Shown here in pieces: positions 25,038-35,534 of a stretch of 55,782 nt of DNA. This DNA comes from an uncultured Pelagibacteraceae bacterium (lineage in GTDB: Bacteria > Pseudomonadota > Alphaproteobacteria > Pelagibacterales > Pelagibacteraceae). The stretch is from positions 1 to 55,782 of the forward strand of contig CACFKZ010000006.1 in the NCBI GenBank assembly GCA_902566945.1, given 5' to 3'. Each line of letters opens with the position of its first letter. The first letter of the stretch is position 1. The notes below the pieces were generated by a model that ran no database searches, was not told the origin of the DNA, and saw only the letters and a list, made by a program, of their open reading frames with translations. The position numbers were made by a program, and so were the translations under genes.

Positions 25038-25925
25038 ATGGAAAGTATACCTTACGACAAGAGATCAGGAAAAATTTGGTTCAACGGTAATACAGTTGAA
25101 TGGAAGGATGCAAATATCCACATTTTGAATCATGGTCTGCATTACGCTAGTTGTGTTTTTGAAGGAGAAAGAGTTTACGATGGTGAAATTTTTAGGTTAG
25201 AAGAGCACACTGAAAGACTTTTTTACTCAGCAAAAAGAATGGGAATAAAAGTTCCTTACTCTCAAAAAGAAATAAATGATGCTTGTAAAAATATTGTTAA
25301 TGTTCAAAAAGTCAAAAATGGATATGTCAGACCTTTAATTTGGAGAGGAAGTGAAATGATGGCTATCTCTGCTCAAAAAAATAAAATTCATGTTGCTATT
25401 GCCACTTGGGAATGGGGATCTTATTTTGATCCAAAACTAAAATTAAAGGGTATCAAATTAAATATTTCTAGCTGGAGGAGACCTGCCCCTAACACAATTC
25501 CTTGGGATACTAAAGCTGCAGGGTTGTACATGATATGTACATTATCTAAACATGAGGCAGAGGCGCAAGGATTTACAGATTCTTTGATGCTTGATCATGA
25601 GGGAAATATTGCAGAGGCAACGGGGGCGAATGTATTTTTTAAAAGTGAATCCGGAGAATTACACACTCCAATTCCAGATTCTTTCTTAGATGGAATTACA
25701 AGGCGTGAAGTAATAAAAATTGCGAAAGCAAAAGGAATTAAAGTAGTTGAAAGAAAAATAAAACCTGAAGAAATGAAAAATTTTGTAGGTTGTTTTTTAA
25801 CAGGAACTGCTGCAGAGGTTACTCCAGTTTCACAAATAAATGATTACGAATTTAAAGTGTGTAATGTTATTTCAGGTTTAAATGACTCCTACCAAAACCT
25901 TGTAAGAAAAGATACTGCTGCTTAG
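25038..25925 (+). CDS. ilvE: Branched-chain amino-acid aminotransferase
   Basis: A fold-type IV PLP enzyme that transfers the amino group between glutamate and the branched-chain 2-oxo acids, the last step of Val, Leu and Ile synthesis. The N-terminal GKIWFNGNTVEWKDANIHILNHGLHYASCVFEGERVYDG region is diagnostic. The PLP Lys is in DTKAAGLYM, the segment EGNIAEATGANVFF precedes the cofactor phosphate site, and FLTGTAAEVTPV is the other conserved loop. Length is 295. The promoter upstream carries a palindrome shared with the divergent MarR gene. Its stop overlaps the stop of the convergent methyltransferase by 4 bases. Confidence 0.95.
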   Translation: MESIPYDKRSGKIWFNGNTVEWKDANIHILNHGLHYASCVFEGERVYDGEIFRLEEHTERLFYSAKRMGIKVPYSQKEINDACKNIVNVQKVKNGYVRPLIWRGSEMMAISAQKNKIHVAIATWEWGSYFDPKLKLKGIKLNISSWRRPAPNTIPWDTKAAGLYMICTLSKHEAEAQGFTDSLMLDHEGNIAEATGANVFFKSESGELHTPIPDSFLDGITRREVIKIAKAKGIKVVERKIKPEEMKNFVGCFLTGTAAEVTPVSQINDYEFKVCNVISGLNDSYQNLVRKDTAA

Positions 25926-26665
25926 GTTTTTTCAGCAATAATTAAAACGGACCAAGCTAGTTTTCTAAATATTCTAAATTTAAATAAATATTGATCCAAT
26001 CCTTTAAGAATTTTAAAAAATTTAGAGTCTTTAGGATTTTTATAAAAAGGAAAAAAAACAAGTGTAAAAAAACCGTAATATTTAATTTCCATTTTTGAAA
26101 ATTTTTTATTTATGTTATCAAAATCTTCTTTTAGAAGTGGATGTTCGTCTTTAGATCTAGAACCAGGAGTAAGGTATCTATAAAAATTAATAAATGGATT
26201 TGTACCTAATGGCTCAATAAATAATAACCTTCCACCTGGTTTTAATACCCTAGATATTTCATTTAAACATTGATTTATCTGTAGGTGATGTAAAATTCCA
26301 GTTCCATAAACTAGATCAAATTCGTTTTCACCAAATTTTGTTTTTTCACAATTATCAACTTTTAATTCCAAATAATCTTTATGACTTCCAATATTGCTGC
26401 GAGCTTTTTCAATTGAAACATCAGAAATATCAATACCTACGATTTTTTTTGGTTCAAACTCAATAACCTTTTTCAAAGAGCTTCCAGTACCACAACCATA
26501 GTCAAGAACTTTAGCATTTTTTGAAAAAATTTTTAATTTATTAAAAAAATCTTCTGTTAAATTGTAAAGTGCTTTATAAAAAATATTTTCAAATCTACCT
26601 TTAGGCTTTGATTGTAGATCATTGTGAAAAATTTTTTCTCTTATATTTTTTTCAGTTAAACTCAT
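25922..26665 (-). CDS. Class I SAM-dependent methyltransferase, substrate unknown
   Basis: A 247-residue Rossmann-fold methyltransferase. Motif I is VLDYGCGTGSSLKKV (about residues 51-65) and motif II is VGIDIS, with post-motif segments VYGTGILHHL and EISRVLKPGGRLLFIEPLG of the Methyltransf_11/UbiE-like group. The C-terminal third has aromatic and basic stretches (FFTLVFFPFYKNP, and a helix near FRKLAWSVLIIAEKT) that may touch the membrane. I cannot assign a substrate: a quinone, lipid or small-molecule acceptor all remain possible. It is 2 bases downstream of pgsA on the same strand. Confidence 0.8.
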   Translation of the reverse strand: MSLTEKNIREKIFHNDLQSKPKGRFENIFYKALYNLTEDFFNKLKIFSKNAKVLDYGCGTGSSLKKVIEFEPKKIVGIDISDVSIEKARSNIGSHKDYLELKVDNCEKTKFGENEFDLVYGTGILHHLQINQCLNEISRVLKPGGRLLFIEPLGTNPFINFYRYLTPGSRSKDEHPLLKEDFDNINKKFSKMEIKYYGFFTLVFFPFYKNPKDSKFFKILKGLDQYLFKFRIFRKLAWSVLIIAEKT

Positions 26666-26667
26666 TT

Positions 26668-27252
26668 TTAGTTCTTTGTATCTTCATTAATTGCATGATC
26701 AATTCCTTTTCTTATATAATCATAACCAGTATACAATGTAAGAAAAGATGATAGCCATAAGAGTATAATTCCGACTGTTTGAGCATTATAATCTTGAAAA
26801 TTAAAGATTTTATTTCCACTTTCACCGGTTAAAAGTATTGCAATCGAAGTCATTTGAATAAATGTTTTTAATTTTGACAAACTTGTTACTTGCATCGTTA
26901 TTTTTCCTTTTGCCAAAAATTCCCTTAAACCAGATATAAGAATTTCTCTAGTTAGTATTATAATTGCTGCTATTACTTCATAATTTTTAATTGTTCCATT
27001 CATCACAAGTAAAATTAATGCCGCTGCAACTAAGATCTTGTCTGCTATTGGATCTAAAAGCTCTCCAAGTTTTGACTCTTCTTTAAATAACCTTGCTAAC
27101 AAGCCATCTAAATAATCAGTAAAACTTGCTAAAACAAATAAAAAGAATGGTATTAAATCCCCAAACAAACCTGGAATAAAGAAAGTGAAAACAAATATTG
27201 GTACAATGATTATTCGACCAATGGTTAAAATATTTGGTATTTTTAATATCAT
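26668..27252 (-). CDS. pgsA: CDP-diacylglycerol-glycerol-3-phosphate 3-phosphatidyltransferase
   Basis: Makes phosphatidylglycerol phosphate, the committed step to phosphatidylglycerol and cardiolipin, in the cytoplasmic membrane. The CDP-alcohol phosphotransferase signature is complete: D and G in DYLDGLLAR, then G and two aspartates in GELLDPIADK. The N-terminal IPNILTIGRIIIVPIF is also typical of PgsA. Several hydrophobic helices follow, giving a 194-residue polytopic protein. It directly abuts uvrC, which lies upstream on the same strand, an arrangement common in proteobacteria. Confidence 0.93.
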   Translation of the reverse strand: MILKIPNILTIGRIIIVPIFVFTFFIPGLFGDLIPFFLFVLASFTDYLDGLLARLFKEESKLGELLDPIADKILVAAALILLVMNGTIKNYEVIAAIIILTREILISGLREFLAKGKITMQVTSLSKLKTFIQMTSIAILLTGESGNKIFNFQDYNAQTVGIILLWLSSFLTLYTGYDYIRKGIDHAINEDTKN

Positions 27253-29091
27253 TTATTCGTGAAAATAATCATATATTTTCTTTGCAATATTGTCTTCTAT
27301 TCCATCGACTGATTTTAAATCATCAAAACTTGCTGATTCCACTGCTCGTGCAGACCCAAAATGATTAAGTAATGCTCTTTTTCTTTGTTTTCCTATTCCT
27401 TGAATTTGGTCTAGTAAAGACTTACTGAGGTTTTTCTTTCTTTTAGCCCTATGAGTGCTAATTGCAAATCTGTGAGCTTCATCCCTTAGTCTTTGAATAA
27501 AAAATAACAGTGGATCATTTTTTTGTAAAATATGCTCTTTATTTTTGTAATAGATTTTCTCTTCCCCAGCATTTCTTCTTTTACCTTTGGCTACTGCTAA
27601 AATTGGTAAGTCATGCAATCCTAGTTCATTAAGAACCTCTCTAGATACAGAATATTGTCCTTTTCCACCGTCTATTATTATTAAATCTGGCAGTGACAAA
27701 GAGCCAGATTTTTCCTTTATAGCTTTAGAAAATCTTCTAAATAAAACTTCTTTCATCATACCATAGTCATCATTTTTTACTTTTTCATCTTTAATATTGA
27801 ATTTCCTGTATCTTTTCTTAACAAAACCTTCATTACCGAAACAAATTAATGATCCGACAGAGTCAGTCCCCTGAATGTGGCTATTATCGTAAACTTCTAT
27901 CAATTCTATATTGTTATTAATATTAAATTTAGATGCTAATTCTTCGATGAGATTATTGTTAGTATCAGATTGTACGAGTTTTTGTTTTAAAGATTGTTTT
28001 GCATTTTTCTCTGCAAGACTAGAAATATTTATCTCATTTTTACTTTTTGCTAGTTTAATAATAATATCTTTTTTATCCTTCTCTGAGAATGTTTTTTCAA
28101 TAAGCTTTTTATCTTTGACTTCACAATTAGTTAATATCAGCCTAGGAATAGTTTTGTTTTCATAAAATTGCGATATAAAAGAACTTATTATATCTTCTAC
28201 ACTGTCATCTGGATCATGTTTCGGGTAGAAAGCCTGATTGCCCCAGTTTTGTTTTGACCTGAAAAAAAACACTTGTACACATGTTTTTCCTGTCTCTTTA
28301 TATATACTGACAACATCAGCTTCTGTTAAATTTGTTTGATTTATTTTTTGAGAGGTTTGTATTTGAGTTAATGCTTTTATTCTATCCCTAGCTATTGCTG
28401 CTCTCTCATAATCCAATTCTTTACTAGCTTTTTCCATTTCTTTCGATAAGTTTTTCTGAATTCTTCTAGATTTACCCGAAATAAAATCAATAGCGTCTGC
28501 AACTGATGAAACGTATTCTTTTTCATTTATGTGTCCAACACATGGAGCAGAGCATCTTTTAATTTGGTATAAGATACAAGGTCTCTCTCTATTTTTGAAA
28601 ACAGTGTCATCACAGACTCTCAAAAGAAAAATTTTTTGTAAAATTTTTATTGTCCAATTAGCAGAACCAATTGATGCGAATGGACCAAAATAATATCCTG
28701 TTTTTGATTTTTTCCCTCTTAACTTTGTAAGTTGTGGCCACTTATCTTTATTACCAATGTAAATATAAGGAAAAGATTTGTCATCTCGCAAAAGTATGTT
28801 GTATCGAGGTTTATGTTTTTTTATTAAATTTGCCTCCAATAGTAGAGCCTCACTTTCATTACTTGTAGTAGTAGTTTCAAGATTATGCGTAAGAGAAAGC
28901 ATTCTCTCAGTTCTAATAGGAAGATTAGACTCAGTGACATAACTTTTGAGCCTATTTGGGATATTTTTAGCTTTACCAATATATAGAATTTCACCAGTGG
29001 AACTAATCATTTTGTAAACACCGGGGTTTTTTGGTACTAGCGGTATTTTTTCTTTAATTACTTTTTTTCCTAACTCTAAACTATTAATCAT
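27253..29091 (-). CDS. uvrC: UvrABC system protein C
   Basis: Makes the 3' and 5' incisions in nucleotide excision repair after UvrB has bound the lesion. The N-terminal GIY-YIG nuclease domain reads [31 protein letters not shown] conserved cysteine region [15 protein letters not shown] follows, then the UvrB-binding UVR motif around [23 protein letters not shown]. The C-terminal RNase H-like nuclease includes [18 protein letters not shown] and LIIDGGKGQ, and the protein ends with paired helix-hairpin-helix motifs ([21 protein letters not shown]). Length is 612. uvrB lies about 1.1 kb upstream on the same strand, so both may share one transcript. Confidence 0.97.
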   Translation of the reverse strand: MINSLELGKKVIKEKIPLVPKNPGVYKMISSTGEILYIGKAKNIPNRLKSYVTESNLPIRTERMLSLTHNLETTTTSNESEALLLEANLIKKHKPRYNILLRDDKSFPYIYIGNKDKWPQLTKLRGKKSKTGYYFGPFASIGSANWTIKILQKIFLLRVCDDTVFKNRERPCILYQIKRCSAPCVGHINEKEYVSSVADAIDFISGKSRRIQKNLSKEMEKASKELDYERAAIARDRIKALTQIQTSQKINQTNLTEADVVSIYKETGKTCVQVFFFRSKQNWGNQAFYPKHDPDDSVEDIISSFISQFYENKTIPRLILTNCEVKDKKLIEKTFSEKDKKDIIIKLAKSKNEINISSLAEKNAKQSLKQKLVQSDTNNNLIEELASKFNINNNIELIEVYDNSHIQGTDSVGSLICFGNEGFVKKRYRKFNIKDEKVKNDDYGMMKEVLFRRFSKAIKEKSGSLSLPDLIIIDGGKGQYSVSREVLNELGLHDLPILAVAKGKRRNAGEEKIYYKNKEHILQKNDPLLFFIQRLRDEAHRFAISTHRAKRKKNLSKSLLDQIQGIGKQRKRALLNHFGSARAVESASFDDLKSVDGIEDNIAKKIYDYFHE

Positions 29092-29483
29092 ACTTTTGAT
29101 TTTGATACCTCAATGCCAACAGATTTGGTTTTCTTTAAGATATCTAACTTTTCTATCTTAAGATTAATTTTTTTTACAAGTTTATTTCTAAATATCATAT
29201 TAAAAATATTTTCTGCTAAGTCTTCAAGTAACTCGTGATGTTTTAGGTAAGTAATTTTCTCAATTTTACTAACAATTTCCTCATAATTAAGTATTGAATT
29301 CAAATCTTTGTTATTTGGTGTCACATATGGATTTGTCAAAATTTCAATATTAAATTTTACTCTTTGTCTCTTTTTTTTCTCAAAATTGTGTATTCCTATT
29401 GAAATATTTAAGATTAAATCTTTTATAATTACTTTTCTTTTATATTTAAATTTTTCTTTTTTCTTAAATTTAATTATTTTCAT
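29088..29483 (-). CDS. folB: Dihydroneopterin aldolase-like FolB
   Basis: Cleaves 7,8-dihydroneopterin to 6-hydroxymethyl-dihydropterin in folate synthesis. The tunnelling-fold family start [28 protein letters not shown] is recognisable, with the substrate-binding Glu expected in the LLEDLAENI helix and the catalytic Lys in the C-terminal strand [22 protein letters not shown]. Length is 131 residues, about normal, with a strongly basic N-terminus. It is nested tightly between the upstream SDR gene (4-base overlap) and uvrC (4-base overlap). Confidence 0.82.
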   Translation of the reverse strand: MKIIKFKKKEKFKYKRKVIIKDLILNISIGIHNFEKKKRQRVKFNIEILTNPYVTPNNKDLNSILNYEEIVSKIEKITYLKHHELLEDLAENIFNMIFRNKLVKKINLKIEKLDILKKTKSVGIEVSKSKV

Positions 29484-30235
29484 TCTTTTGTATTAATAAT
29501 ATCTGGTGTTTGCCATGCCAGTCTTTGCCCACTATCAACATTTATTATCTCTCCTGTTATATTTTTATTTTCAATAAGAAACTTTACTCCATTACATATA
29601 TTTTCTAAATCTACTTTTTTTTTCAAGAGCGTGGATTTCCATTGTTTTTTGAAATGCTTCTCAGATTGTCTTTTGTTTTTTAATGTTGGTCCGGGTGAAA
29701 TACCATTCACTCTAATTTTAGGCGCTAATTTCATAGCTGATGTTTTTGTAAAAGTGGCCAACGAAGATTTACTTAGAGTGTAAGAGAAAAAAAAAGGAGT
29801 TAATTTTTCAACTCTTTGATCAATAATATTAATGATACATCCCTCTTTATTTTTAATTAATCTTTTAAAATTTTGTGTCATTATTGCTGGTGCTTTTAAG
29901 TTGATATTCATATGTTTTGTAAAGGATTTTTCAGAAAAATTTTCAAGATTATCGTTTTCAAAAACAGATGCATTATTAATTAAACAATCTAATCCTTTCA
30001 AAGTTTTATAAGCTTTTTTTATTAAAGTTTGAGTTTGTTTAAGATTATTTAAATCAGCTTTAAATAAGTATGCTTCAGCCCCTAATTCCTCTAGTTCTTT
30101 TTTTAATTTTAAAGCGCTACTTTTAGATTTGTTAAAGTGAATACCTATTTTTGTTTCAAAGCTAACTAAACTTTTAGCGATTGCAGACCCTATTCTAGTA
30201 GCTCCACCAGTGATTATTATTTTTTTGGCTTCCAT
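29480..30235 (-). CDS. SDR oxidoreductase of the pteridine-reductase (FolM/PTR1) type
   Basis: A 251-residue NADPH-dependent short-chain dehydrogenase. The cofactor motif reads TGGATRIG (residues 9-16): an Arg (R14) replaces the second Gly of the usual TGxxxGxG, the substitution characteristic of pteridine reductases. The active site has Asp in CIINIIDQR and the YxxxK motif in [22 protein letters not shown] lies at the usual post-catalytic position. Immediate coupling to folB (4-base overlap) supports a reductive step on dihydrofolate or dihydropterin. It overlaps uvrB by 19 bases. A generic 3-oxoacyl reductase role is less likely given the Arg and the neighbour. Confidence 0.8.
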   Translation of the reverse strand: MEAKKIIITGGATRIGSAIAKSLVSFETKIGIHFNKSKSSALKLKKELEELGAEAYLFKADLNNLKQTQTLIKKAYKTLKGLDCLINNASVFENDNLENFSEKSFTKHMNINLKAPAIMTQNFKRLIKNKEGCIINIIDQRVEKLTPFFFSYTLSKSSLATFTKTSAMKLAPKIRVNGISPGPTLKNKRQSEKHFKKQWKSTLLKKKVDLENICNGVKFLIENKNITGEIINVDSGQRLAWQTPDIINTKE

Positions 30236-32388
30236 TTTTTTATTGCTTTTCTTGGTTTTGTGCCAGGCATGCCCATAGTCGATCTTCCTTTTGGATAAAC
30301 TTTACTTTTCAAATTATATTGAGATATTTTAGGATTCAAAGTTATTTCAAGTTCACTAGCTTCTAGTTTTCTAATTTCATCTCTTAGTTTAGCAGCCTCT
30401 TCAAATTCTAAATTAGATGCAGCTTCCTTCATTTTTCTATTTAAAGCTTTAAGATGTTTTTTTAAGTTTCCACCTACGTTTGAACCTTCACTGATTTTAA
30501 CGTAATCTTTTTCATAAACAGACTCTAAAATATCACTTATCTCTTTTTTAACTGTCTCAGCAGTTATCCCATTTTTCTTATTATATTCTAATTGTATATT
30601 TCTCCTTCTATCTGTTTCCTTAATTGCATTTTCAATGCTCTTCGTGACTTTATCAGCATATAAAATTACTTTACCATCAACATTTCGCGCTGCTCTTCCA
30701 ATTGTTTGAATTAAAGAAGTTTCAGATCTTAAAAATCCCTCTTTATCAGCATCTAAAATTGCTACTAAAGCACATTCGGGAATATCTAATCCCTCTCTCA
30801 ACAAATTAATTCCTACAAGAATATCAAACACCCCCATCCTTAAATCTCTTATGATCTCTATTCTTTCAAGAGTATCAATATCAGAGTGCATATATCTTAC
30901 TTTAATTCCATTTTCGTGAAGGTACTCAGTTAGATCTTCAGCCATTTTTTTTGTCAACGTTGTAGCAAGAACTCTATATCCTTTTTTAACAATCTCTTTT
31001 GCCTCGTGCATAAGATCGTCAACTTGAGTTTTGGCTGGCCTTATTTCAACCGGTGGGTCTATTAAACCTGTTGGCCTAATGACTTGGTCAATATATTTAT
31101 TGTTTGTTTGTTTTAGTTCCCAAGGTCCTGGGGTAGCAGAGACAAAAACAGTTTGTGTTCTCATTAAATCCCACTCTTCAAATTTTAAAGGTCTATTATC
31201 CATACATGAAGGGAGTCTAAATCCATATTCGGCTAACGTACTTTTTCTTGTACGGTCACCTTTATACATTCCATTTAATTGTGGGACTGTCACGTGGCTT
31301 TCGTCTACAAATATAATTGCATTATCTGGAAAATACTCAAATAGAGTAGGAGGAGGTTCACCAGCTTTTCTTCCTGATAAAAATCTTGAATAATTTTCTA
31401 TCCCTGCACAAGTTCCAGTAGCTTCAATCATTTCTAGATCAAACTTTGTTCGTTCTCTTAATCTTTGTTCTTCTAAAAGTTTATTATTTTCCCTATGTTT
31501 TTTTAAAGTCTCAGCTAACTCAGATTTAATTTGCCTGATTGCTTGCTCGATTGTAGGTTTAGGAGTTATATAATGACTATTAGCGTAAACTTTTATAATT
31601 GAGTAATCATTTGTCTTATCTCCAGTAAGCGGGTCAAATTCCTCAATTTTTTCCAATTTATTTAAATTAAAACTTATTCTCCAAGCTCTATCTTCTAAGT
31701 GTGATGGAAAGATTTCTAAATTTTCTCCTCTTACCCTAAAAGTCCCTCTAAAAAAATTTTGATCATTTCTTTTGTACTGTAAGTTTATAAACGCTCTAAT
31801 TAAATCGTCTCTCTCGTACTCATAATTTTTTTTTAAAGTAATAGTCATTTTTGAGTATGCCTCTACAGAACCTAAACCATAAATACATGATACACTCGCA
31901 ACAATAATCACATCATCTCTTTCCAACAAAGATCTCGTTGCCGAGTGCCTCATACGATCAATTTGCTCATTTATTGAAGCCTCTTTTTCAATATAAGTAT
32001 CAGATCTCGGAACGTATGCTTCTGGAGTATAGTAATCGTAATATGATACAAAATATTCTACAGCATTATCAGGAAAAAAACTTTTAAACTCCCCGTACAA
32101 TTGAGCAGCTAAAGTTTTATTTGGTGCTAGAATTAGAGCTGGTCTATTAGCCTTTTCAATAACTTTTGCCATTGTAAACGTTTTACCTGATCCAGTGACC
32201 CCTAAAAGCACTTGTTCTTGTTTGTTATCTTTTAAGTTTTTTAATATTTGTTTTATGGCTTCTGGTTGGTCACCGCTAGGTTGAAAATCACTTTTGATTT
32301 TAAAGTTAATACCTCCCTCTAACTTCTTAATTTTTTTTGAGTTATTAACTTCTAGATCAGCTAATTTTTCTTGATAAGTATTTTGCAT
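30217..32388 (-). CDS. uvrB: UvrABC system protein B
   Basis: The damage-verifying helicase-like subunit of nucleotide excision repair. Walker A is [14 protein letters not shown], followed by the beta-hairpin region [12 protein letters not shown] that clamps DNA, and Walker B in [10 protein letters not shown]. Helicase motifs V-VI read [17 protein letters not shown] and [12 protein letters not shown]. The C-terminal UVR motif [28 protein letters not shown] binds UvrC. At 723 residues it is about 50 longer than the E. coli protein, from a 25-residue N-terminal extension plus a basic C-terminal tail. It heads the minus-strand unit uvrB-SDR-folB-uvrC-pgsA and is divergent from aatA across 38 bases. 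Confidence 0.97.
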   Translation of the reverse strand: MQNTYQEKLADLEVNNSKKIKKLEGGINFKIKSDFQPSGDQPEAIKQILKNLKDNKQEQVLLGVTGSGKTFTMAKVIEKANRPALILAPNKTLAAQLYGEFKSFFPDNAVEYFVSYYDYYTPEAYVPRSDTYIEKEASINEQIDRMRHSATRSLLERDDVIIVASVSCIYGLGSVEAYSKMTITLKKNYEYERDDLIRAFINLQYKRNDQNFFRGTFRVRGENLEIFPSHLEDRAWRISFNLNKLEKIEEFDPLTGDKTNDYSIIKVYANSHYITPKPTIEQAIRQIKSELAETLKKHRENNKLLEEQRLRERTKFDLEMIEATGTCAGIENYSRFLSGRKAGEPPPTLFEYFPDNAIIFVDESHVTVPQLNGMYKGDRTRKSTLAEYGFRLPSCMDNRPLKFEEWDLMRTQTVFVSATPGPWELKQTNNKYIDQVIRPTGLIDPPVEIRPAKTQVDDLMHEAKEIVKKGYRVLATTLTKKMAEDLTEYLHENGIKVRYMHSDIDTLERIEIIRDLRMGVFDILVGINLLREGLDIPECALVAILDADKEGFLRSETSLIQTIGRAARNVDGKVILYADKVTKSIENAIKETDRRRNIQLEYNKKNGITAETVKKEISDILESVYEKDYVKISEGSNVGGNLKKHLKALNRKMKEAASNLEFEEAAKLRDEIRKLEASELEITLNPKISQYNLKSKVYPKGRSTMGMPGTKPRKAIKKWKPKK

Positions 32389-32426
32389 TTTGTGTTAATA
32401 ATAAATTAATTATATTATAAATTTCA

Positions 32427-33614
32427 ATGAGCATAGTTTCCAATAGTTTAAAACGTATAAAACCGTCGCCTACAATAGCGGTTACCTCAAAAGCAAGGGA
32501 AATGAGAGCTTCCGGGAAGGATATTATAGGTTTAGGAGCTGGAGAGCCTGATTTTGATACTCCAAACAATATTAAAGAAGCAGCAATAGAAGCGATTAGA
32601 AAAGGGGACACAAAATATACTGCAGTGGATGGAACTCCAGCTCTAAAAAAAGCTATCCAAGCCAAATTTTCCAGAGAAAATAATTTATCATACGAGCTTG
32701 ATCAAATTTCAGTTGGAACTGGTGGAAAGCAAGTTTTATATAACGCTTTTATGGCAACAATAAATAAAGGTGACGAGGTAATTATTCCGGCTCCTTATTG
32801 GGTTTCTTACCCCGATATTGTTCTTTTAGCTGGGGGAAAACCCAAAATAATAAAGTGCGATGAAAAAAATAATTTTAAATTAACACCAGAAAAATTAACA
32901 AAAGCAGTCTCAAAGAAAACAAAGTGGATAATTATAAACTCTCCATCTAATCCTACAGGATCTGGTTATACAAAAGATGAGATAATAGCTTTATCGAAGA
33001 TTTTATTAAAATTTAAAAATTTATATATTTTAAGCGATGATATTTACGAACATATTACTTATGACAATTTTAAATTTTTTACAATTGCGCAAATTGAAAA
33101 ATTAAAAAGCAGAACTCTAACCATGAATGGAGTGAGTAAATCTTACTCAATGACTGGTTGGAGAATAGGTTATGCTGCAGGTCCAAAAGAAATAATTAAA
33201 GCGATGGCTAAAATCCAATCTCAATCGACTAGTAATCCTACATCCATAAGTCAAGCAGCTGCAGTCGAAGCTTTAAATGGAACACAGGACTTTATTTCAG
33301 AAAGATCAAATTCTTTTAAAGAAAGAAGAAATTTTGTTGTTGATAGTTTAAATAGCATAAAAGGTATAAGCTGTTTAAGTCCCGAAGGAGCTTTTTATGT
33401 TTTTCCAAACTGTAAAAAATTACTAAACAAGAAAACAAAACTTAAAACAGATAAAGATTTTGTAGAAAAACTGTTAGAAAAAGCTGAGGTAGCTGTGGTT
33501 CAAGGTTCTGCTTTTGGTTTAGATGGTTACTTTAGGATTTCTTACGCTACCTCAATGGAAAATTTGAAAAAAGCAATGAAAAGAATTAAAACTTTTTGTG
33601 ATAGCCTTAATTAG
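32427..33614 (+). CDS. aatA: Aspartate aminotransferase (class I, Ib subgroup)
   Basis: Interconverts aspartate and oxaloacetate with glutamate and 2-oxoglutarate; some members also act on prephenate. PLP-enzyme landmarks are IGLGAGEPDFDTP near the N-terminus, APYWVSYPDI, the INSPSNPTGSGY loop, SDDIYEHITYD (the cofactor Asp), and the lysine loop NGVSKSYSMTGWRIGYAAG carrying the Schiff-base Lys. The C-terminal substrate Arg is in GYFRISYA. Length is 395. The gene is convergent with trxB, and their stop regions overlap by 8 bases. Confidence 0.93.
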   Translation: MSIVSNSLKRIKPSPTIAVTSKAREMRASGKDIIGLGAGEPDFDTPNNIKEAAIEAIRKGDTKYTAVDGTPALKKAIQAKFSRENNLSYELDQISVGTGGKQVLYNAFMATINKGDEVIIPAPYWVSYPDIVLLAGGKPKIIKCDEKNNFKLTPEKLTKAVSKKTKWIIINSPSNPTGSGYTKDEIIALSKILLKFKNLYILSDDIYEHITYDNFKFFTIAQIEKLKSRTLTMNGVSKSYSMTGWRIGYAAGPKEIIKAMAKIQSQSTSNPTSISQAAAVEALNGTQDFISERSNSFKERRNFVVDSLNSIKGISCLSPEGAFYVFPNCKKLLNKKTKLKTDKDFVEKLLEKAEVAVVQGSAFGLDGYFRISYATSMENLKKAMKRIKTFCDSLN

Positions 33615-34557
33615 ACTCAGAAAGATATTTTTCAGCTTCAAGTGCTGACATACAACCCATTCCAGCAGCAGTAACAGCTTGTCTAAAAATTTTATCCTTT
33701 ACATCTCCTGCAGCAAAAACTCCTGGAATATTTGTTTCAGTAGAGTCAGGTTTTGTAATTAAATAACCCTCTTTATCCATTTTAAGTTGATCTTTAAATA
33801 AAGAGGTTGCTGGATCATGACCTATAGCAATAAATAAACCATCAACTTTAAGATCTTTAACTTTATTATCTTTTACATTTTTAATTTTTAATGCATTAAC
33901 AGTTTTCGGCTCTTTAGTGCCAATAACATCTTCAACTACTGAATCCCAAATAATTTTTATTTTATTATTAGAGTTCAATTTTGCTTGAAGCATTTTTTCT
34001 GCCCTAAGTTCGTTTCTCCTATGTATCAAATAAACCTTTGAAGCAAATTTAGTGAGGAACATTGCTTCCTCAACAGCAGCATTTCCTCCACCAACTACAG
34101 CTACTTCTTTTTCTTTAAAAAAAAATCCGTCACAAGTAGCACATGCCGAAACACCAAATCCTCTAAACTCTTGCTCAGATTTTAGATTTAGCCATCTTGC
34201 TTGTGCTCCTGTTGAAATTATAAAACTATCTGCAGTGTAAATCTGACCACTATCACCTTTTGCTGTAAAAGGTTTTTTTGTTAAGTCTACTTTGCTAATA
34301 TGATCTTGTATCATCTCTGTTCCCACGGCTTCTGCTTGGCCTTTCATTTCATCCATTAGCCATGGTCCTTGAATCACTTTTGAGTACCCAGGGTAATTCT
34401 CAACATCTGTAGTTGTAGTTAGTTGTCCTCCAGGTTGAGAACCATGAATAAGTATTGGTTTAAGCATAGCTCTAGCCGCATAAATAGCTGCTGTATATCC
34501 AGCAGGTCCGGATCCAAGAATTAACACTTTTGTATGTTTTGTTGATTTATTATTCAT
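33607..34557 (-). CDS. trxB: Thioredoxin-disulfide reductase
   Basis: Reduces thioredoxin with NADPH. The FAD dinucleotide motif is GSGPAGYTAAIYAARA (from residue 15), the redox-active CATC lies in SACATCDGFFF, and the NADPH motif is GGGNAAVEEAMFL. The C-terminal flavin segment reads GVFAAGDVKDKIFRQAVTAAGMGC. Length is 316. It faces the ELM1-family gene across 23 bases, and its 3' end overlaps aatA by 8 bases. Confidence 0.96.
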   Translation of the reverse strand: MNNKSTKHTKVLILGSGPAGYTAAIYAARAMLKPILIHGSQPGGQLTTTTDVENYPGYSKVIQGPWLMDEMKGQAEAVGTEMIQDHISKVDLTKKPFTAKGDSGQIYTADSFIISTGAQARWLNLKSEQEFRGFGVSACATCDGFFFKEKEVAVVGGGNAAVEEAMFLTKFASKVYLIHRRNELRAEKMLQAKLNSNNKIKIIWDSVVEDVIGTKEPKTVNALKIKNVKDNKVKDLKVDGLFIAIGHDPATSLFKDQLKMDKEGYLITKPDSTETNIPGVFAAGDVKDKIFRQAVTAAGMGCMSALEAEKYLSESN

Positions 34558-34580
34558 TTAGTAAAGGTATATAATAACTA

Positions 34581-35534
34581 ATGTTAGAATTAAAAGCACT
34601 TCTTTTAACGCAAGGTATGCACGGCATGGTTAGTCAAGTAGAGGGATTAGCTAAAGCTTTGGGTCTAAGTTATAAACACCAGAAAATTGAACTAAAATCT
34701 TTTTGGAATTTTATTCCGCCAAAAATCAGCCCAATATCAGAAAAATTGGTAAAAAATAAATTCGTTTGTGATTGTAAAGTTATTATATCTTGTGGAAGAA
34801 AAAGCGTGATATCGTCAATAGCTTTAAAAAAAAGACTAGGTAATCAAATTTTCAATATTCATATTCAAGATCCTAAAGTTTCTTTTGAACACTTTGATCT
34901 TATAATAAGTCCAGAACACGATAATTTAAAAGGAGAAAATATAATAAATACAACAGGAGCTATTCACTATCTAAATAAAAAAGAAATAAACGATAACTCA
35001 AAATATCTTGGAATTGAGAAAGATAAGAGAAGACAACTAGTTGCATTTATAATTGGAGGACCGAATAAATATTACAAATATTCAGAAAAACAAATTCATG
35101 AACTTTTTAACAAGGTTAAGACTTTATTTACTCCAGATAAATTTAAAATTATTGTTGTTCCTTCTTACAGAACCCCTGAAAATATTTTAAAAATAGCATT
35201 TAACACCTTTAGTATTAATCATCACGTGGTAAAAAGTATTGATAAAAAAGCTTATCTTTCTGCATTAGCGATTTCAAATTATATAATTGTAACATGCGAC
35301 TCCACGTCAATGATTTCAGAAGCTGCAATGACTGGAAAACCTGTTTATATTGCCATGATGAAGTCTTTTAAGCCAACTGGAAGATTTAAAAAATTTTATT
35401 CACAATTGAAAGATTTAGGTATAACAAGAGAGTTAGAAGATAGAGTTGAAAGTTGGAGTTACAATAGTTTAAACGAAGTAAATAGAATTGCTCCAATCGT
35501 AAAAGCAAAAATGAAAAAAAATGGAATTATTTAA
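34581..35534 (+). CDS. ELM1-family protein (DUF1022)
   Basis: A 317-residue member of the family named after plant ELM1, which recruits a dynamin-related protein to mitochondria; bacterial members have no established function. The N-terminal LLTQGMHGMVSQVEGLAKALG segment is the diagnostic block. A second Rossmann-like half begins AFIIGGPNKYYKYSEKQI, and the CDSTSMISEAAMTGKPVYIAMM motif near the C-terminus recalls nucleotide-sugar binding in GT-B glycosyltransferases. That resemblance suggests, but does not prove, a glycosyltransferase-like fold. The last codons overlap the downstream 2OG-Fe(II) oxygenase by 14 bases. Confidence 0.82.
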   Translation: MLELKALLLTQGMHGMVSQVEGLAKALGLSYKHQKIELKSFWNFIPPKISPISEKLVKNKFVCDCKVIISCGRKSVISSIALKKRLGNQIFNIHIQDPKVSFEHFDLIISPEHDNLKGENIINTTGAIHYLNKKEINDNSKYLGIEKDKRRQLVAFIIGGPNKYYKYSEKQIHELFNKVKTLFTPDKFKIIVVPSYRTPENILKIAFNTFSINHHVVKSIDKKAYLSALAISNYIIVTCDSTSMISEAAMTGKPVYIAMMKSFKPTGRFKKFYSQLKDLGITRELEDRVESWSYNSLNEVNRIAPIVKAKMKKNGII

